DNA of 64,000 nucleotides from Phormidium tenue FACHB-886 (GCF_014764505.1 NZ_JACXWX010000020.1:40042-104041); one strand, 5' to 3'; positions 36,465 to 46,078 are shown, counted from the first letter of the stretch. The notes: generated by a model from the sequence alone, not told the origin. A program made the numbers and translations.

Positions 36465-36845
36465 ATGTCTCGTCAACTCAAATTACAGACTGAATTTCCC
36501 TTTACCCTGCCTCAGGGATTGATCGATGACCAGAATCGGCAGCACCGTCATGGCTTCATGCGTTTAGCAACGGCGCGGGATGAACTGCTGGTGCAAGGAA
36601 ACCTGAAAGTAAGGGAGAACCCTGCCTATGGGTTTCTCGTCATGCTGTCTCAGGTAATCTGCCGTTTGGGTAGTTTGAATGCCGTCAAGCCTGCTTTATT
36701 GGAAAAGCTGACGATCCGGGATTTGGCGTACCTGCGCGAATATTACAACCGCCTGAATCAGCAAGGAGATGTCCACATTCCTGCTGAGTGCCCGCGATGT
36801 CAGGAACAGTTCGCCGTGGAGCTGTTGCTGGCGGGGGAGCCTTGA
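36465..36845 (+). CDS. Small eCIS protein, paralogue with CxxC end
   Basis: Protein of 126 residues, paralogue of the gene 10 nt upstream (LQTEFPFTLPQGLIDDQNRQ, HGFMRLATARDELLVQGN, FLVMLSQVICRLGSLNAV). The C-terminus adds a zinc-knuckle-like piece (PAECPRCQEQFAVEL). Its stop overlaps the TTG start of the DUF6760-like gene (TTGA), which implies translational coupling. Confidence 0.75.
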   Translation: MSRQLKLQTEFPFTLPQGLIDDQNRQHRHGFMRLATARDELLVQGNLKVRENPAYGFLVMLSQVICRLGSLNAVKPALLEKLTIRDLAYLREYYNRLNQQGDVHIPAECPRCQEQFAVELLLAGEP

Positions 36846-36988
36846 GCTACCCCTCGGCTCAACTGTACGAGGAGGTAGCCTTTATTGCTTTTTACTTTCA
36901 CTGGTCACCCGATGCAATCCTGAATCTAGACCATCGCGATCGCCAGCGCTGGGTTGAGGAAATAAGCAAGATAAACAAGCGGTTATAG
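36842..36988 (+). CDS. DUF6760-like small eCIS protein (48 aa)
   Basis: Short protein translated from TTG 36842, which overlaps the preceding stop (TTGA) and follows GGGGGAG at normal spacing. It begins LSYPSAQLYEEVAFIAFYFH and continues WSPDAILNLDHRDRQRWVEE. The order YP..LYEEVAFIA..FHW....I..L.H..R..W..EI..IN is what I recall for DUF6760, a family confined to phage-tail-like loci. It is easy to miss because of size and start codon. Confidence 0.75.
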   Translation: MSYPSAQLYEEVAFIAFYFHWSPDAILNLDHRDRQRWVEEISKINKRL

Positions 36989-37220
36989 CGGAATACATCA
37001 GTAATAGACTTACATAACCAATACATCTTGAACCTTTTTAGGTACATTACCTGTTCAGAGCGGAACAGTATAGTAATTCTCGATCGCACTTCTAGTTCGC
37101 ATTGTTTTAAGTTTTCTGCTGTTACCTTATCTGTATTCAAAAGGTTGACATAAGACGATTCGTATTTCCTGAGTACTAACTCGAACGAATCGGACAGTTC
37201 AATAAAGGAGAAAAGAGCTT

Positions 37221-39230
37221 ATGAGAGTGAGAGTTTTGAACGTCGAAACTCAGAGCGAAGTCCGAGAATTCAGTCTGGAAGACTCAACCGCCCGAACGGG
37301 GGAATGTTTGATTGGTCGATCGCCCGATCTGAGTTTAGTGTTGGAAAGCCCGGACGTGAGCCGTCTGCATGGTAAATTCGTGAATCAAAACGGGCAATAT
37401 ACTTATTACGATCTGGGTAGCGCAAATGGCTCCCTGGTCAACGGAAAATTGGCAGTTGCCAATCAACCCTATCCCTTAAGACCCAACGATATTGTCCGGA
37501 TTGGGGAGTTTACGCTAATGCTGCGGGAAGTGGAGTCTTTGCTAGAAGATTTGTCACTCACAGTAATGAGCAGCCCAGACGCAACGGTAGTAGGAAATTC
37601 CTGGCAATTTCTTGGACTGTCGGCGATCGCCACCGAGGAACCTGCCCTTCAAACACCGGATGACACTCCTGAACCTGTCCTATCCGTTACCTCAAATGAA
37701 GAATCTATTGCTCCTGTTTCAGAGATTGCCGTTGAGTCTCCTGCGCTCGTCGAAATAGATGAAATGAATACGGTTTCTACAACGGATTCTACATCACCCG
37801 TTGAAACGGACGAAGCAGAAGTTGATCAAGAACTACTAGCTGCTTTGGCCGCGATTTCAGATACGACAGAAGAAAATGACATTGCATCCAATGAATCAGA
37901 AGATGATGAATCGGAAGATGACATTGGTAGTTCTCCAGTAGAAACTTGGGAAGCAGCACCTGTCAACGAGGACGCTCCACTGTCCGTTACTTTATTTGAG
38001 GCGGAGTCGATCGCTGAGCCAATAGAGCCAATAACTGAGTCAGTAGTTGAACCGACCGAGTTAACAGCTGAGCCAACAACTGAATTAGCTGAGCCAACAA
38101 CTGAATTAGCTGAGTCAACAGATGGGTCAAAAGGCTTCGCTATTGCGGGTGATCCTACTGTCATTCAACTTGCCGATTTGGTTGAGTCAGATGCTGCTAT
38201 GAATTCTGAACCCGTGAATTCTGAACCTGCAGTTGCCCAAACTATAGAAGAAGTTGACTTTGCTGATGAAGTAGCTGATGAAGCCACAGTCGTGCAGCCT
38301 ACCAATCTATCTGAAACAGCTGCGGAGGCAACCGTTGAACAACCGATGCTTGAAGCCGTTGATGATGCGATCGCACCATCGTCTGTCCCGGTTTCTGAAC
38401 CCACAGCGACTCAATCCATGGAGGAGGTTGCTGCCGTTCCAGCATTTGCCTCAGAACCTGATGCCACCATTTTGCAAGGGGTGACGGCTGAATCTGTTGA
38501 GGAACTCCTCATAGAATCTGCATCAGAGGCTTATTCCCCAGATGCCCTGTCCCAGAAAGACTCGATCGCCGTCGAAACACCTCAACCGCTGACGGAAACT
38601 GAAATCGGGACTGTGGTTGAATCTGATACCGATGGTACTGAATCTGATGTGGAGCCTATTACCGAAGCTGTACCTGAGTCAATTGCGGAACCTATTCATG
38701 AGCCTATTAGCGAACCCATCACCAACCCTGTTTCAGAAATTCCTACCTTTATCGAAACTGTCAATCCTATCCCTATCATCGCAGCCGATAGCGAGGCTCC
38801 TGTAAGTGTCGATCAAGAGCTGCCGCAGCCATTCAGCGATCGATACATTGCCCTGCTCTGCCATGACAGCCAATTGGCAGAAATGACGCAATTTGTAGAG
38901 CGGCACAGCGCTTTCCTATCCCAATGCCTGACTATCTCAACGCCATTCATTAGTCAGTCACTTGCGAGTGTGGGGCTAGAGATCAGTCAGCAAACACCTG
39001 CCGTACCGACTGGCGGTTATCAAACGGTCAACAGTTTGATTACCTCGGATAAGGTACTTGCCGTCATTTTTCTGCGAGACTTTTTTACACCACAGCCAAC
39101 TCAGGCAAACGACGAGGCACTGACACGCTCTTGCAATGTCTATCAGGTGCTGTTAGCCAATAATTTACCCACCGCAGAGGCGATTGCTCATTATCTAAAG
39201 AATGTCTTAGCGGGATCTGTCGTACTGTAA
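37221..39230 (+). CDS. FHA protein with C-terminal methylglyoxal-synthase-like domain
   Basis: Protein of 669 residues. Residues ~20-100 are an FHA domain with intact binding residues (LIGRSPDLSLVLESPDVSRL, then LGSANGSLVNGK). Residues ~105-535 are acidic, low-complexity Glu/Pro/Thr/Ser repeats (EPTELTAEPTTELAEPTTEL). Residues ~540-669 align with methylglyoxal synthase along the whole domain: RYIALLCHD matches the HIALVAHD strand, FVERHSAFLSQ matches WVERH, and VIFLRDFF matches IFxxDP, with AL.R...V.......A.N..TAEAI at the end. The catalytic GDQQ motif reads GYQT and the phosphate-binding TGTT motif is absent, so it should be inactive. It may act as a ligand-binding or structural module in the eCIS sheath operon. 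Confidence 0.8.
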   Translation: MRVRVLNVETQSEVREFSLEDSTARTGECLIGRSPDLSLVLESPDVSRLHGKFVNQNGQYTYYDLGSANGSLVNGKLAVANQPYPLRPNDIVRIGEFTLMLREVESLLEDLSLTVMSSPDATVVGNSWQFLGLSAIATEEPALQTPDDTPEPVLSVTSNEESIAPVSEIAVESPALVEIDEMNTVSTTDSTSPVETDEAEVDQELLAALAAISDTTEENDIASNESEDDESEDDIGSSPVETWEAAPVNEDAPLSVTLFEAESIAEPIEPITESVVEPTELTAEPTTELAEPTTELAESTDGSKGFAIAGDPTVIQLADLVESDAAMNSEPVNSEPAVAQTIEEVDFADEVADEATVVQPTNLSETAAEATVEQPMLEAVDDAIAPSSVPVSEPTATQSMEEVAAVPAFASEPDATILQGVTAESVEELLIESASEAYSPDALSQKDSIAVETPQPLTETEIGTVVESDTDGTESDVEPITEAVPESIAEPIHEPISEPITNPVSEIPTFIETVNPIPIIAADSEAPVSVDQELPQPFSDRYIALLCHDSQLAEMTQFVERHSAFLSQCLTISTPFISQSLASVGLEISQQTPAVPTGGYQTVNSLITSDKVLAVIFLRDFFTPQPTQANDEALTRSCNVYQVLLANNLPTAEAIAHYLKNVLAGSVVL

Positions 39231-39240
39231 GCAGGACGCT

Positions 39241-40194
39241 ATGAAAATCAGAATCCTCAATTCAGGTACCCAGACGGAAGTTCGGCAGGTCGATCTGAAC
39301 GCGCTGCTAGCTGAGGGCGGCAGTTGCTTTGTGGGACGATCGCCAAATTCAGGGTTAGTCTTGGACAGCCCCAACGTTAGCCGCCTGCACGGAAAACTAG
39401 CCCGACGCGAGGGGCAAATTTATTTCAGCGACTTAGGCAGCACGAACGGCTCAATGGTGCAGGAACAGATCGCCACGGTAAACCAAGGCTATGCGCTGCA
39501 CTCCGGCGACATCGTTTATATCGGCGGCTTTACGCTGCTTTTTGAGGATGTGATTTCAGACGATCCTGTTGCAGAAGCTGATGCTGATGAACTTGAAGAA
39601 CTGAAAGATGAACCAACGAACGCAGCTTCAGATGAACCTGAAGAACCCGTAGAGGTGGTTGAAGCAGAGCTAGTTCCTGAATCGTCAGGGGCGATCGTTC
39701 CTTACCAATCTGGTAGCATTACGCCTAGCTTAGAGATCAGAACGCAGGCGCTCCTCAACGTGGTTCGACGACGGGCAATTGCCGATCTCCGAATCACGGG
39801 CAAGTTTACTCGCGAGGCTTTTCTGAAGGCAGCACAAACCGCAAAGGAATCGATCGAAGAACATGTTGACCAGGAGCAGCTTGAACAGGAAATTGAGAAG
39901 TACTGGCAGTCGATGACGAAAACTTCTGCCGTGATTGGCACACGCCTTGGAGAAAGTGCCACCAAAGGTGCGTCGGAGCTGGGAAGCCGCTTGGGAGCTG
40001 CTGCTAAAGCTGCCTGGAAGGAATTTGTTACTGCCCCGCAGCAGGAAAAACCGTCATCGCCTACAGCTGCCCTGGAAGATGCTTCACCAGATAGTTCTCT
40101 GGCAGAAACTCCTGGAGAAGATTCTCCAGCAGCCCCAGCAACAGCCGAGAAATCCAATCCAGCAAATTCCACGGAGTTGGAGAAACTAGATTGA
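39241..40194 (+). CDS. FHA domain protein with helical C-terminus
   Basis: Protein of 317 residues, 10 nt after the preceding FHA gene and with a closely similar N-terminus, so the two arose by duplication. The FHA domain (residues ~20-100) has FVGRSPNSGLVLDSPNVSRL and LGSTNGSMVQEQ, all key residues intact. An acidic linker follows, then a helical, conserved-looking segment (residues ~165-265: VVRRRAIADLRITGKFTREA, ESIEEHVDQEQLEQEIEKYW) and an Ala/Pro-rich end. The function of the helical part is unknown. Confidence 0.82.
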   Translation: MKIRILNSGTQTEVRQVDLNALLAEGGSCFVGRSPNSGLVLDSPNVSRLHGKLARREGQIYFSDLGSTNGSMVQEQIATVNQGYALHSGDIVYIGGFTLLFEDVISDDPVAEADADELEELKDEPTNAASDEPEEPVEVVEAELVPESSGAIVPYQSGSITPSLEIRTQALLNVVRRRAIADLRITGKFTREAFLKAAQTAKESIEEHVDQEQLEQEIEKYWQSMTKTSAVIGTRLGESATKGASELGSRLGAAAKAAWKEFVTAPQQEKPSSPTAALEDASPDSSLAETPGEDSPAAPATAEKSNPANSTELEKLD

Positions 40195-40273
40195 ACAGAA
40201 AAAGGCGATACGGTTGGTCTTTGTATTGAATCTCTTCGTGAACACGCTTATCTAACAAGTCTGCCTCGATCGA

Positions 40274-41806
40274 TCAAATTTTGATCGAGCCTAAACCACT
40301 ATTCACATCTGATTGCCAGCGGGACTGGGCGCTACTATCGCATCCATGTTTTGTATCGTCGTCATATTTTTTGTTTTGGTCTTTGACCGCTCGCTTCACG
40401 CGGTTCAAAACATTCTGTTGATCGCCAGAGGGAGCGGCAATTAATGCTGCAGTTCCTTTGTCTGCAATCACACAGCCGATGTCAAAATGGGTTTGTTCGT
40501 GGCTGAGTAATCGCGTGGATTCTAACCCAGCTACGCGAGTACACTCCGCACCGACGACGCTAGAACACTCGGATTTGCTGTTAGCGATCGCCGAAGCGCT
40601 GTAAGCCACGGAAGCCGCACATTTCGTGACATCCTTCTTCAACGGTCCCCAAGTCCCGCTGGAATTCTCTGCAAACCAATCCTCACAGGAACTGATGGCT
40701 TTGTCGCAGCGGGTATCGGTGAGACTGGAGGGATTCTTGTATTCTGATTTCACCCAAGATTTCGAGCTGTTAAAAATCGCGGCGATGCTGGCGGTGCCGT
40801 TCGCTACCTGCAGCTTTATGTCGTAGGCAGTTTCAGCCGAAAATGAGCCGCTAGGCGATCCCTTAAAATCTGCCCAGCTCAACGCTCGATTGGGAACACA
40901 ACTGGATTTTGCAGCAGTTCCCATAGCTGTATCCTCAGGAGTGGCACTCGAGGTATCCAGGTTAGCTGCCGAAGCAGATGAAGCAGACAACAGAGCAGCT
41001 AGATCGATATCAAGCGAAGAGGTTTCAATCTGCGCTGGACCCGGTTCAATTCCATCCTTGGGAGACAAGTCTAACCCCGGTGAAGCGGCTGGCTGTTCAC
41101 CGTCCTCTTGCCGCATAATGCGTTCTTCCTCACAGGCTGCACAAACCCGCTGAACCTCTTTGTTCCCAGACTGCTGCTGAACGACGTGGGTCAGTTCATG
41201 TGCGAGTAGACGCTTGCCCGCCTCGGTTTCAGGAGCGTATTGACCCGATCGAAAGACGATATGGTTGCCAAGGGTATAAGCTTGCGCATTTACCGCTTCT
41301 GCCGACTGGGATGCCTGTTCGTCTGCATGAATTCGCACCTGGCTAAAGTCAAACCCAAAGCGGGGTTTCATGAACGCTTGGGTGTCCGCATCCAATGGTT
41401 GCCCACCTGACTGCACGACTCGTTGTACTTGCGCGGTAGGTTGGTCAGACTCTGCCTGCTGCTGGGTCTGGCGTTCTTCTGTTTCACAGGTGGCACACTT
41501 GCGCTGCACGGAAGTCTGGAGCGATCGCCCAATCTCCTGCGAGGAATGGGGCACCTGCATCCGCACTACCTGATCCGCCATCCGATCGGCTTCCTGCTCG
41601 GCAGGGTCGTTGGGCTGGCTAACGGTAAGTTTTGCTTGGAGATGAACGGGAACTTGGCTGAAGCTGTAGGGGAGGGGCGATCGGCGCAACGCCTGATGTT
41701 GATCGTTTCGCTCATGCACTTTTGGAAGCTGCAACACCTGCCGAAAGATGGATTGCTCTGGAGGTGAAGCAGCTTTGGAGCGATGGATTCTCAGGCGATC
41801 GAACAT
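40274..41806 (-). CDS. DUF4157 protein with DUF922-type metalloprotease-like C-terminus
   Basis: Protein of 510 residues. The N-terminal part has the leader KLTVSQPNDPAEQEADRMAD, two CxxCE pairs (CATCETEE, CAACEEE) and the DUF4157 zinc helix HELTHVVQQQSG with FGFDFSQVRIH before it. The C-terminal ~200 residues look like DUF922, described as predicted secreted zinc-dependent proteases: ALSWADFKGSPSGS, AYDIKLQV, and LLSHEQTHFDIGC, with His-Glu-x-x-His. A protease effector carried by the injection system is the likely role. It converges with the FHA gene at 40194. Confidence 0.8.
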   Translation of the reverse strand: MFDRLRIHRSKAASPPEQSIFRQVLQLPKVHERNDQHQALRRSPLPYSFSQVPVHLQAKLTVSQPNDPAEQEADRMADQVVRMQVPHSSQEIGRSLQTSVQRKCATCETEERQTQQQAESDQPTAQVQRVVQSGGQPLDADTQAFMKPRFGFDFSQVRIHADEQASQSAEAVNAQAYTLGNHIVFRSGQYAPETEAGKRLLAHELTHVVQQQSGNKEVQRVCAACEEERIMRQEDGEQPAASPGLDLSPKDGIEPGPAQIETSSLDIDLAALLSASSASAANLDTSSATPEDTAMGTAAKSSCVPNRALSWADFKGSPSGSFSAETAYDIKLQVANGTASIAAIFNSSKSWVKSEYKNPSSLTDTRCDKAISSCEDWFAENSSGTWGPLKKDVTKCAASVAYSASAIANSKSECSSVVGAECTRVAGLESTRLLSHEQTHFDIGCVIADKGTAALIAAPSGDQQNVLNRVKRAVKDQNKKYDDDTKHGCDSSAQSRWQSDVNSGLGSIKI

Positions 41807-41879
41807 CTTGCAATGCCTCCACGGATTTTCTGAAGCAGAAGTACAACATTAAGATGTACTTCAAGCTAACACATCCCTT

Positions 41880-42113
41880 TTACTGATGCTGGTTGCTGAA
41901 GTGCGTTGAAATATTTTCCTGTAAACGCTCGTGGTAAATGTTGCAAAAAGGTTCTCCGGTACTGCCGGTAGAAAGACGAATGAGTTGACCAGGAACACTA
42001 TGGCTGATCAGAAATTGCTGAATCGTAGCAGCACATTCAACACACTCGAACAAATGGGAGCGGCTGGCGATCGCGCAACTCTTAAAAATGTTGAGTTTTG
42101 CATCTAAACTCAA
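41880..42113 (-). pseudogene. Truncated papain-fold toxin-like domain
   Basis: A frame of 77 codons with TTG as the only possible start and no ribosome site. Residues ~15-65 (LFECVECAATIQQFLISHSV, PGQLIRLSTGS, FCNIYHERLQENIST) resemble stand-alone papain-fold toxin domains of cyanobacteria; Cys in FECVECA would be the nucleophile. The part that should carry the catalytic His (usually NGRHEAI) is missing and the frame ends NQHQ. Probably a broken effector piece left between DUF4157 genes. Confidence 0.5.
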
Positions 42114-42212
42114 TTTCTAGGTAAACGGTTTGCACTAGTCATGGTGTGTAGTAAAGATCACGCTTTGTTCAATTACATCCACACAGTAAAGAGACCGAGC
42201 ATGTGACAAAAT

Positions 42213-42881
42213 TTACAATCCATAAACTAAGGGCAGGTCTCTTTCCAAAAGATCGATCCTAACCTCAATTGCCCCGTTCCTACTCACAGTCAAGTAATGC
42301 CGCTCTAGGGTCTGCTGCCGAATAGCATAAACTATTACTAGAAAATCGGAATCTACAGGTTTTGCGCTCAAAGGTGTGATGACCGAACGGTATTTATAGA
42401 GAAAAGCTGCTATTTGTTCTGACTCTTCGGCGTCTGGATTAGGGAAAAACTTTGCTTCATCTGCAGACTGCACAAGATAAAAAAGTTCAGAGGGATTACG
42501 TGTTGTCACAAGATACGTCGAGGCATAATCTGCTGCAATTTCCGGTGTGTCGATGACAATGTGATCAGCACGAGCACAATCAATATAATCTTCTGGATTT
42601 CCAGTGAGGATATACACTGTTTCACCGACTGCAAACCCAATGTAAAAAGCGATCGGACGGTAGGGATTAGGATGATAAATTCGGTAGATTTGATACGATT
42701 TGAAGCATTGCGTGGGATAACGTTCGATCTCAGTCATTGAATTCAGAACTAAGTCCGCGGTTGCTGCATCAATTGAAAGCAGTGCCTGACCCAGCAATTG
42801 ACGTATGTCTGCTTGCATTCTTAATCTCCTATTCTCATCCTGAACACAATCACGCTCAATTACTTTTTTAATGGTTGCCAT
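42213..42881 (-). CDS. Unknown protein, candidate immunity or accessory protein
   Basis: Protein of 222 residues, no family recognised, no signal peptide and no membrane segment. The N-terminus is charged (MATIKKVIERDCVQDENRRL); the middle is beta-rich (YQIYRIYHPNPYRPIAFYIG, VGETVYILTG). It lies 113 nt after the DUF4157-metallopeptidase gene and on the same strand, a position where immunity genes of polymorphic toxins are often found. That role is only inferred from position. Confidence 0.6.
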   Translation of the reverse strand: MATIKKVIERDCVQDENRRLRMQADIRQLLGQALLSIDAATADLVLNSMTEIERYPTQCFKSYQIYRIYHPNPYRPIAFYIGFAVGETVYILTGNPEDYIDCARADHIVIDTPEIAADYASTYLVTTRNPSELFYLVQSADEAKFFPNPDAEESEQIAAFLYKYRSVITPLSAKPVDSDFLVIVYAIRQQTLERHYLTVSRNGAIEVRIDLLERDLPLVYGL

Positions 42882-42994
42882 TCTCTAAGTAATAGTTTCT
42901 TTCAGTTTGCTAATTTTTAATCTTATCAATTCAAACTTAAAATCTAGAAATATGTTCATTCAAGCTTACTATTAGTTAAATTCTGCTATTTATA

Positions 42995-45900
42995 CTAGGG
43001 GTTTGCTTTATCCCATCCCTTTCCATAGTAGTCTGGATAGGTTTTCCCATCAACAGAGTTTGTGACTCTACCTGACCTAAAACCATCTATGACGGCATTA
43101 AAACCAGCCTCCTCAGCTCTCTGCTTAACTTCAGCCTTAACCCCGCTTGCTTCTGGATTCCAACTTCCTTTCTTAAATTTTCCTGCCTCCCGTTTCTGAA
43201 TCTCTTTCACGGCAGCTTTCTCAGCAGCTTTATATGCCTTGTCATATTCCCTCTCAAGCGGAGTACTAGCTGAAAAACCACCCTGTTCTTGAAGCTCATA
43301 TTTTACTTGAATGGCTTTAGTTTGTGCTGTAGCTTCTTCAAGCAGCATTCTTTCAACATATTCAGCCCGTGATACCGTCTTGATACGAGTATTTACCGTT
43401 AGATTTGTGTGGTGCCATTCTACATGGATCATCTCATGTATATAGTTTATTGCAGCCTGTTCAGAACTTTGGTTGGCAGCTAGGTATACGGTGTCTCCTG
43501 GAATAGGTTCAAAGAACGATGACGTTCCATGTGGAGCAAGCCTGACTTTATACCTGTTTTGAATTTGTAAGGCTTGTTGTCCTCCTCTACTACGACTGAC
43601 AATGCTCAGAACTTCAGGTTCTGTCCAGGGTTTAGGACTAAATAGCGTCTTAAATTTATCAAACATTGGACCTGGTGCAGTATCACGGGCAGTTGTTTCG
43701 CCCTCAGGTTCAGTCGTTCCCTCTTCTGCCCCCTCAAGCTCGCTTGGTTTAGCTTCAGGACTTTGCTGGCGGCTTCGCAGCTTAGACCGCAGTCCACCGA
43801 AGCCCTCAGTGTTCTCACCTCCTACTTCTCGCATTTTGGCTTGTTTGAGTTGTGCAGCTGCTGCTTCAACTCCAAGCGGCACAACATTCATGATTACAGC
43901 AATACCTAGTTCAATCTCTTTGTTGTGAGCTTCAGCTTCGGCTGCGGTCACTGCCTCCTTTGTCACCAGTTCAGTATCCTGTCCAATTGATGCTCCATGC
44001 GCTGCTGCCAGTTCAGTTGCGCGAGTTCTAGATTGCAGGGCACTAGCACCGGCAGCACCTATGGCAATCGCTGCCCCTGCTAGAGTTCCGATAGGACCTA
44101 GCAGCATCACAGCAAAGGAGATAGCATCCATCCCAAACTTTGCAGCCGCTGCAACATCATCCTTAAGCTGACGCTCATCATTGATAATTGGCAAATAGAC
44201 AGACCCTGACCATTTGCGCGAACCAGTCTTTCCACTAAAAAGAGCATGGTGAACTGGTGGAAAGTCTAGAGGATCAGAGCTATTTGAGCGCACAGCCTGG
44301 ATATTTTCAAGCGTCTTGTGGAATGTCTTTTTAACCGGCTCCAATCCGGACTGAACTTGCCCCTGCGCACCTGCGATGTCAGCAGGCAGACCTGACTCAG
44401 GCACTTTGTCATAGGACTGACTGGCTAACACTTCAAGCGTTCCCTGGAGATCCGCGGCATAGAGAGCGGGCCAAGCATTGAAGATCAGAGCCATTTCAGC
44501 AGTCACTTTGTCCCACTCACTCTTCAGCCATTGCCAAGAGGTCATCCCTTGGTAAATGACAAGATCCTGGGAGTCTTCAGTTGGATTGCCAGGATCAAAC
44601 TTGCGCTGATCAAGCCCTACCTGGACCTTCTTCAATTCATTGAGGTGATTCTTGTAGTTGAGTGCAATCTTGGCAAGTCTAGCTTGCTCCTTTAGCTTCT
44701 CATTGGGGGATGACCCAGTGACATTAAGGGCGGCAGCTTCACGGGCACCAGGATGACCCGGTCGCAGCAGATTTGCTGGCGGCGTTAAACCAAACTCAGC
44801 CATCTCAGCGACAATTCTGTCTTCATTTTTAGTGAGGTTATCAGAGACAACAGCAAGGACATCCTGCTTGAACTGGTCATACTTTCCTTTTGTCTGAGGG
44901 ATAGCATCCGGATCTACCCCTCGCCAGATACTACGCGACCAAAGAATGGGATTAGCTTCAACAACTGCCTCAAAGCCTTGCCCGAAGCTAGCCCAGCACT
45001 GCGCAATCGAAGCTTCGTCATTTGGACCAACCCAAGAGAGATCAATTCCGGTTGCTCTGTCAATCAGTTTAAGCTTCTCTGCCGAAGTTGCCGCTGACCA
45101 ATCCTCAGCCTTGATTGCTTTAAATGCAGCTTGTGAAAAGTCTTGGAGGGCAGTATCGATTCGCTGCCTCGCCTCTGTTTGCTCTGGAGTTGCAGTGTTT
45201 TCAACAGGCGTCGGGGTAGGAGTAGATGTACCTTGAGGCGTAGGCTGCCCAGCACTCTGGCTCTCATCACGCTGGAGAATTTTATTAGGTGCATTGAGTG
45301 TAGACTGCATTGCTTGAGGGCTGGAGTCAGCTTGAAGTTTTCCAGCGTGATGAGATTGTAAGCTTCCCCCTCCGGTTTGCTGCACCACATGCGTCAACTC
45401 ATGCGCCAACAATCGTTTTCCCGCATCAGTACCAGGTGAATACTGACCAGAAGCAAACACAATATCCTCCCCAGTAGCATAAGCACGAGCATGAATCGCT
45501 TGAGCCGAATCAGAGGCTTGGGAATCAGCATGAATTCGCACTTGGCTAAAATCATGACCAAAGCGAGGCTCCATAAAGTCGCGGGTAGATTGATCGAGCG
45601 GTTGCCCACCCGATCGCACTGCTCGATTCACCTGCTCGATCGCCCCTTCACCTATTTCTCCTGCTTCGCTGGACTTTCGCATCAACTCGTCTTCTTCCTC
45701 ACTATCCGACCATTGACGCTGTAGAGCTTCAGAGCGCGATCGCATCACCAACCCCTGTTCCATTGCTCTTGGATCTTGCATCCGCATGACTTCATTGGCA
45801 ACGCGATCGGCTTCCTGCTCATAAGGATCATCTGGTTGGCTAACTGTCAGCTTGGGCTGGATTGATGAAGTTGAGGGGCGATCGCTTAAATCTCCTTGCT

Positions 45901-46078
45901 CAGGTGGTCTTTCCACAGAGACGTTGCGAAAGTCGAACCCCTGCGGCGGCTTAACGATAGGTGGGGCGATCGCTGACTCAGGCACAGCTTTTCGTTGCAC
46001 CGGATTGAACAGCCCTACTGCTTGAGGAGCGGGATCGATCGAAGGGGATTTGCGGTGTTTTTGCAGGCGATCGCTCAT
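42995..46078 (-). CDS. DUF4157 protein with C-terminal metallopeptidase-like domain
   Basis: Protein of 1027 residues from ATG 46078 (a TTG at 46111 is less likely). The leader KLTVSQPDDPYEQEADRVAN and the DUF4157 helix HELTHVVQQTGGG are intact, with FGHDFSQVRIHADSQASDSA between. A long helical middle contains hydrophobic segments near residues 670-710 (FAVMLLGPIGTLAGAAIAIG). The C-terminal ~180 residues carry NYIHEMIHVEWHH, a HExxH metal site, and Glu in MLLEEATAQTKA as possible third ligand. It looks like a large effector with a pore- or membrane-related middle and a peptidase end. Confidence 0.75.
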   Translation of the reverse strand: MSDRLQKHRKSPSIDPAPQAVGLFNPVQRKAVPESAIAPPIVKPPQGFDFRNVSVERPPEQGDLSDRPSTSSIQPKLTVSQPDDPYEQEADRVANEVMRMQDPRAMEQGLVMRSRSEALQRQWSDSEEEDELMRKSSEAGEIGEGAIEQVNRAVRSGGQPLDQSTRDFMEPRFGHDFSQVRIHADSQASDSAQAIHARAYATGEDIVFASGQYSPGTDAGKRLLAHELTHVVQQTGGGSLQSHHAGKLQADSSPQAMQSTLNAPNKILQRDESQSAGQPTPQGTSTPTPTPVENTATPEQTEARQRIDTALQDFSQAAFKAIKAEDWSAATSAEKLKLIDRATGIDLSWVGPNDEASIAQCWASFGQGFEAVVEANPILWSRSIWRGVDPDAIPQTKGKYDQFKQDVLAVVSDNLTKNEDRIVAEMAEFGLTPPANLLRPGHPGAREAAALNVTGSSPNEKLKEQARLAKIALNYKNHLNELKKVQVGLDQRKFDPGNPTEDSQDLVIYQGMTSWQWLKSEWDKVTAEMALIFNAWPALYAADLQGTLEVLASQSYDKVPESGLPADIAGAQGQVQSGLEPVKKTFHKTLENIQAVRSNSSDPLDFPPVHHALFSGKTGSRKWSGSVYLPIINDERQLKDDVAAAAKFGMDAISFAVMLLGPIGTLAGAAIAIGAAGASALQSRTRATELAAAHGASIGQDTELVTKEAVTAAEAEAHNKEIELGIAVIMNVVPLGVEAAAAQLKQAKMREVGGENTEGFGGLRSKLRSRQQSPEAKPSELEGAEEGTTEPEGETTARDTAPGPMFDKFKTLFSPKPWTEPEVLSIVSRSRGGQQALQIQNRYKVRLAPHGTSSFFEPIPGDTVYLAANQSSEQAAINYIHEMIHVEWHHTNLTVNTRIKTVSRAEYVERMLLEEATAQTKAIQVKYELQEQGGFSASTPLEREYDKAYKAAEKAAVKEIQKREAGKFKKGSWNPEASGVKAEVKQRAEEAGFNAVIDGFRSGRVTNSVDGKTYPDYYGKGWDKANP

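Noticed and set aside
40255..40290. Palindrome CGATCAAATTTTGATCG between convergent genes as terminator
   Set aside because: The centre leaves a one-base loop, it is AT-rich and overlaps the stop of the DUF4157 gene; no clear terminator shape.
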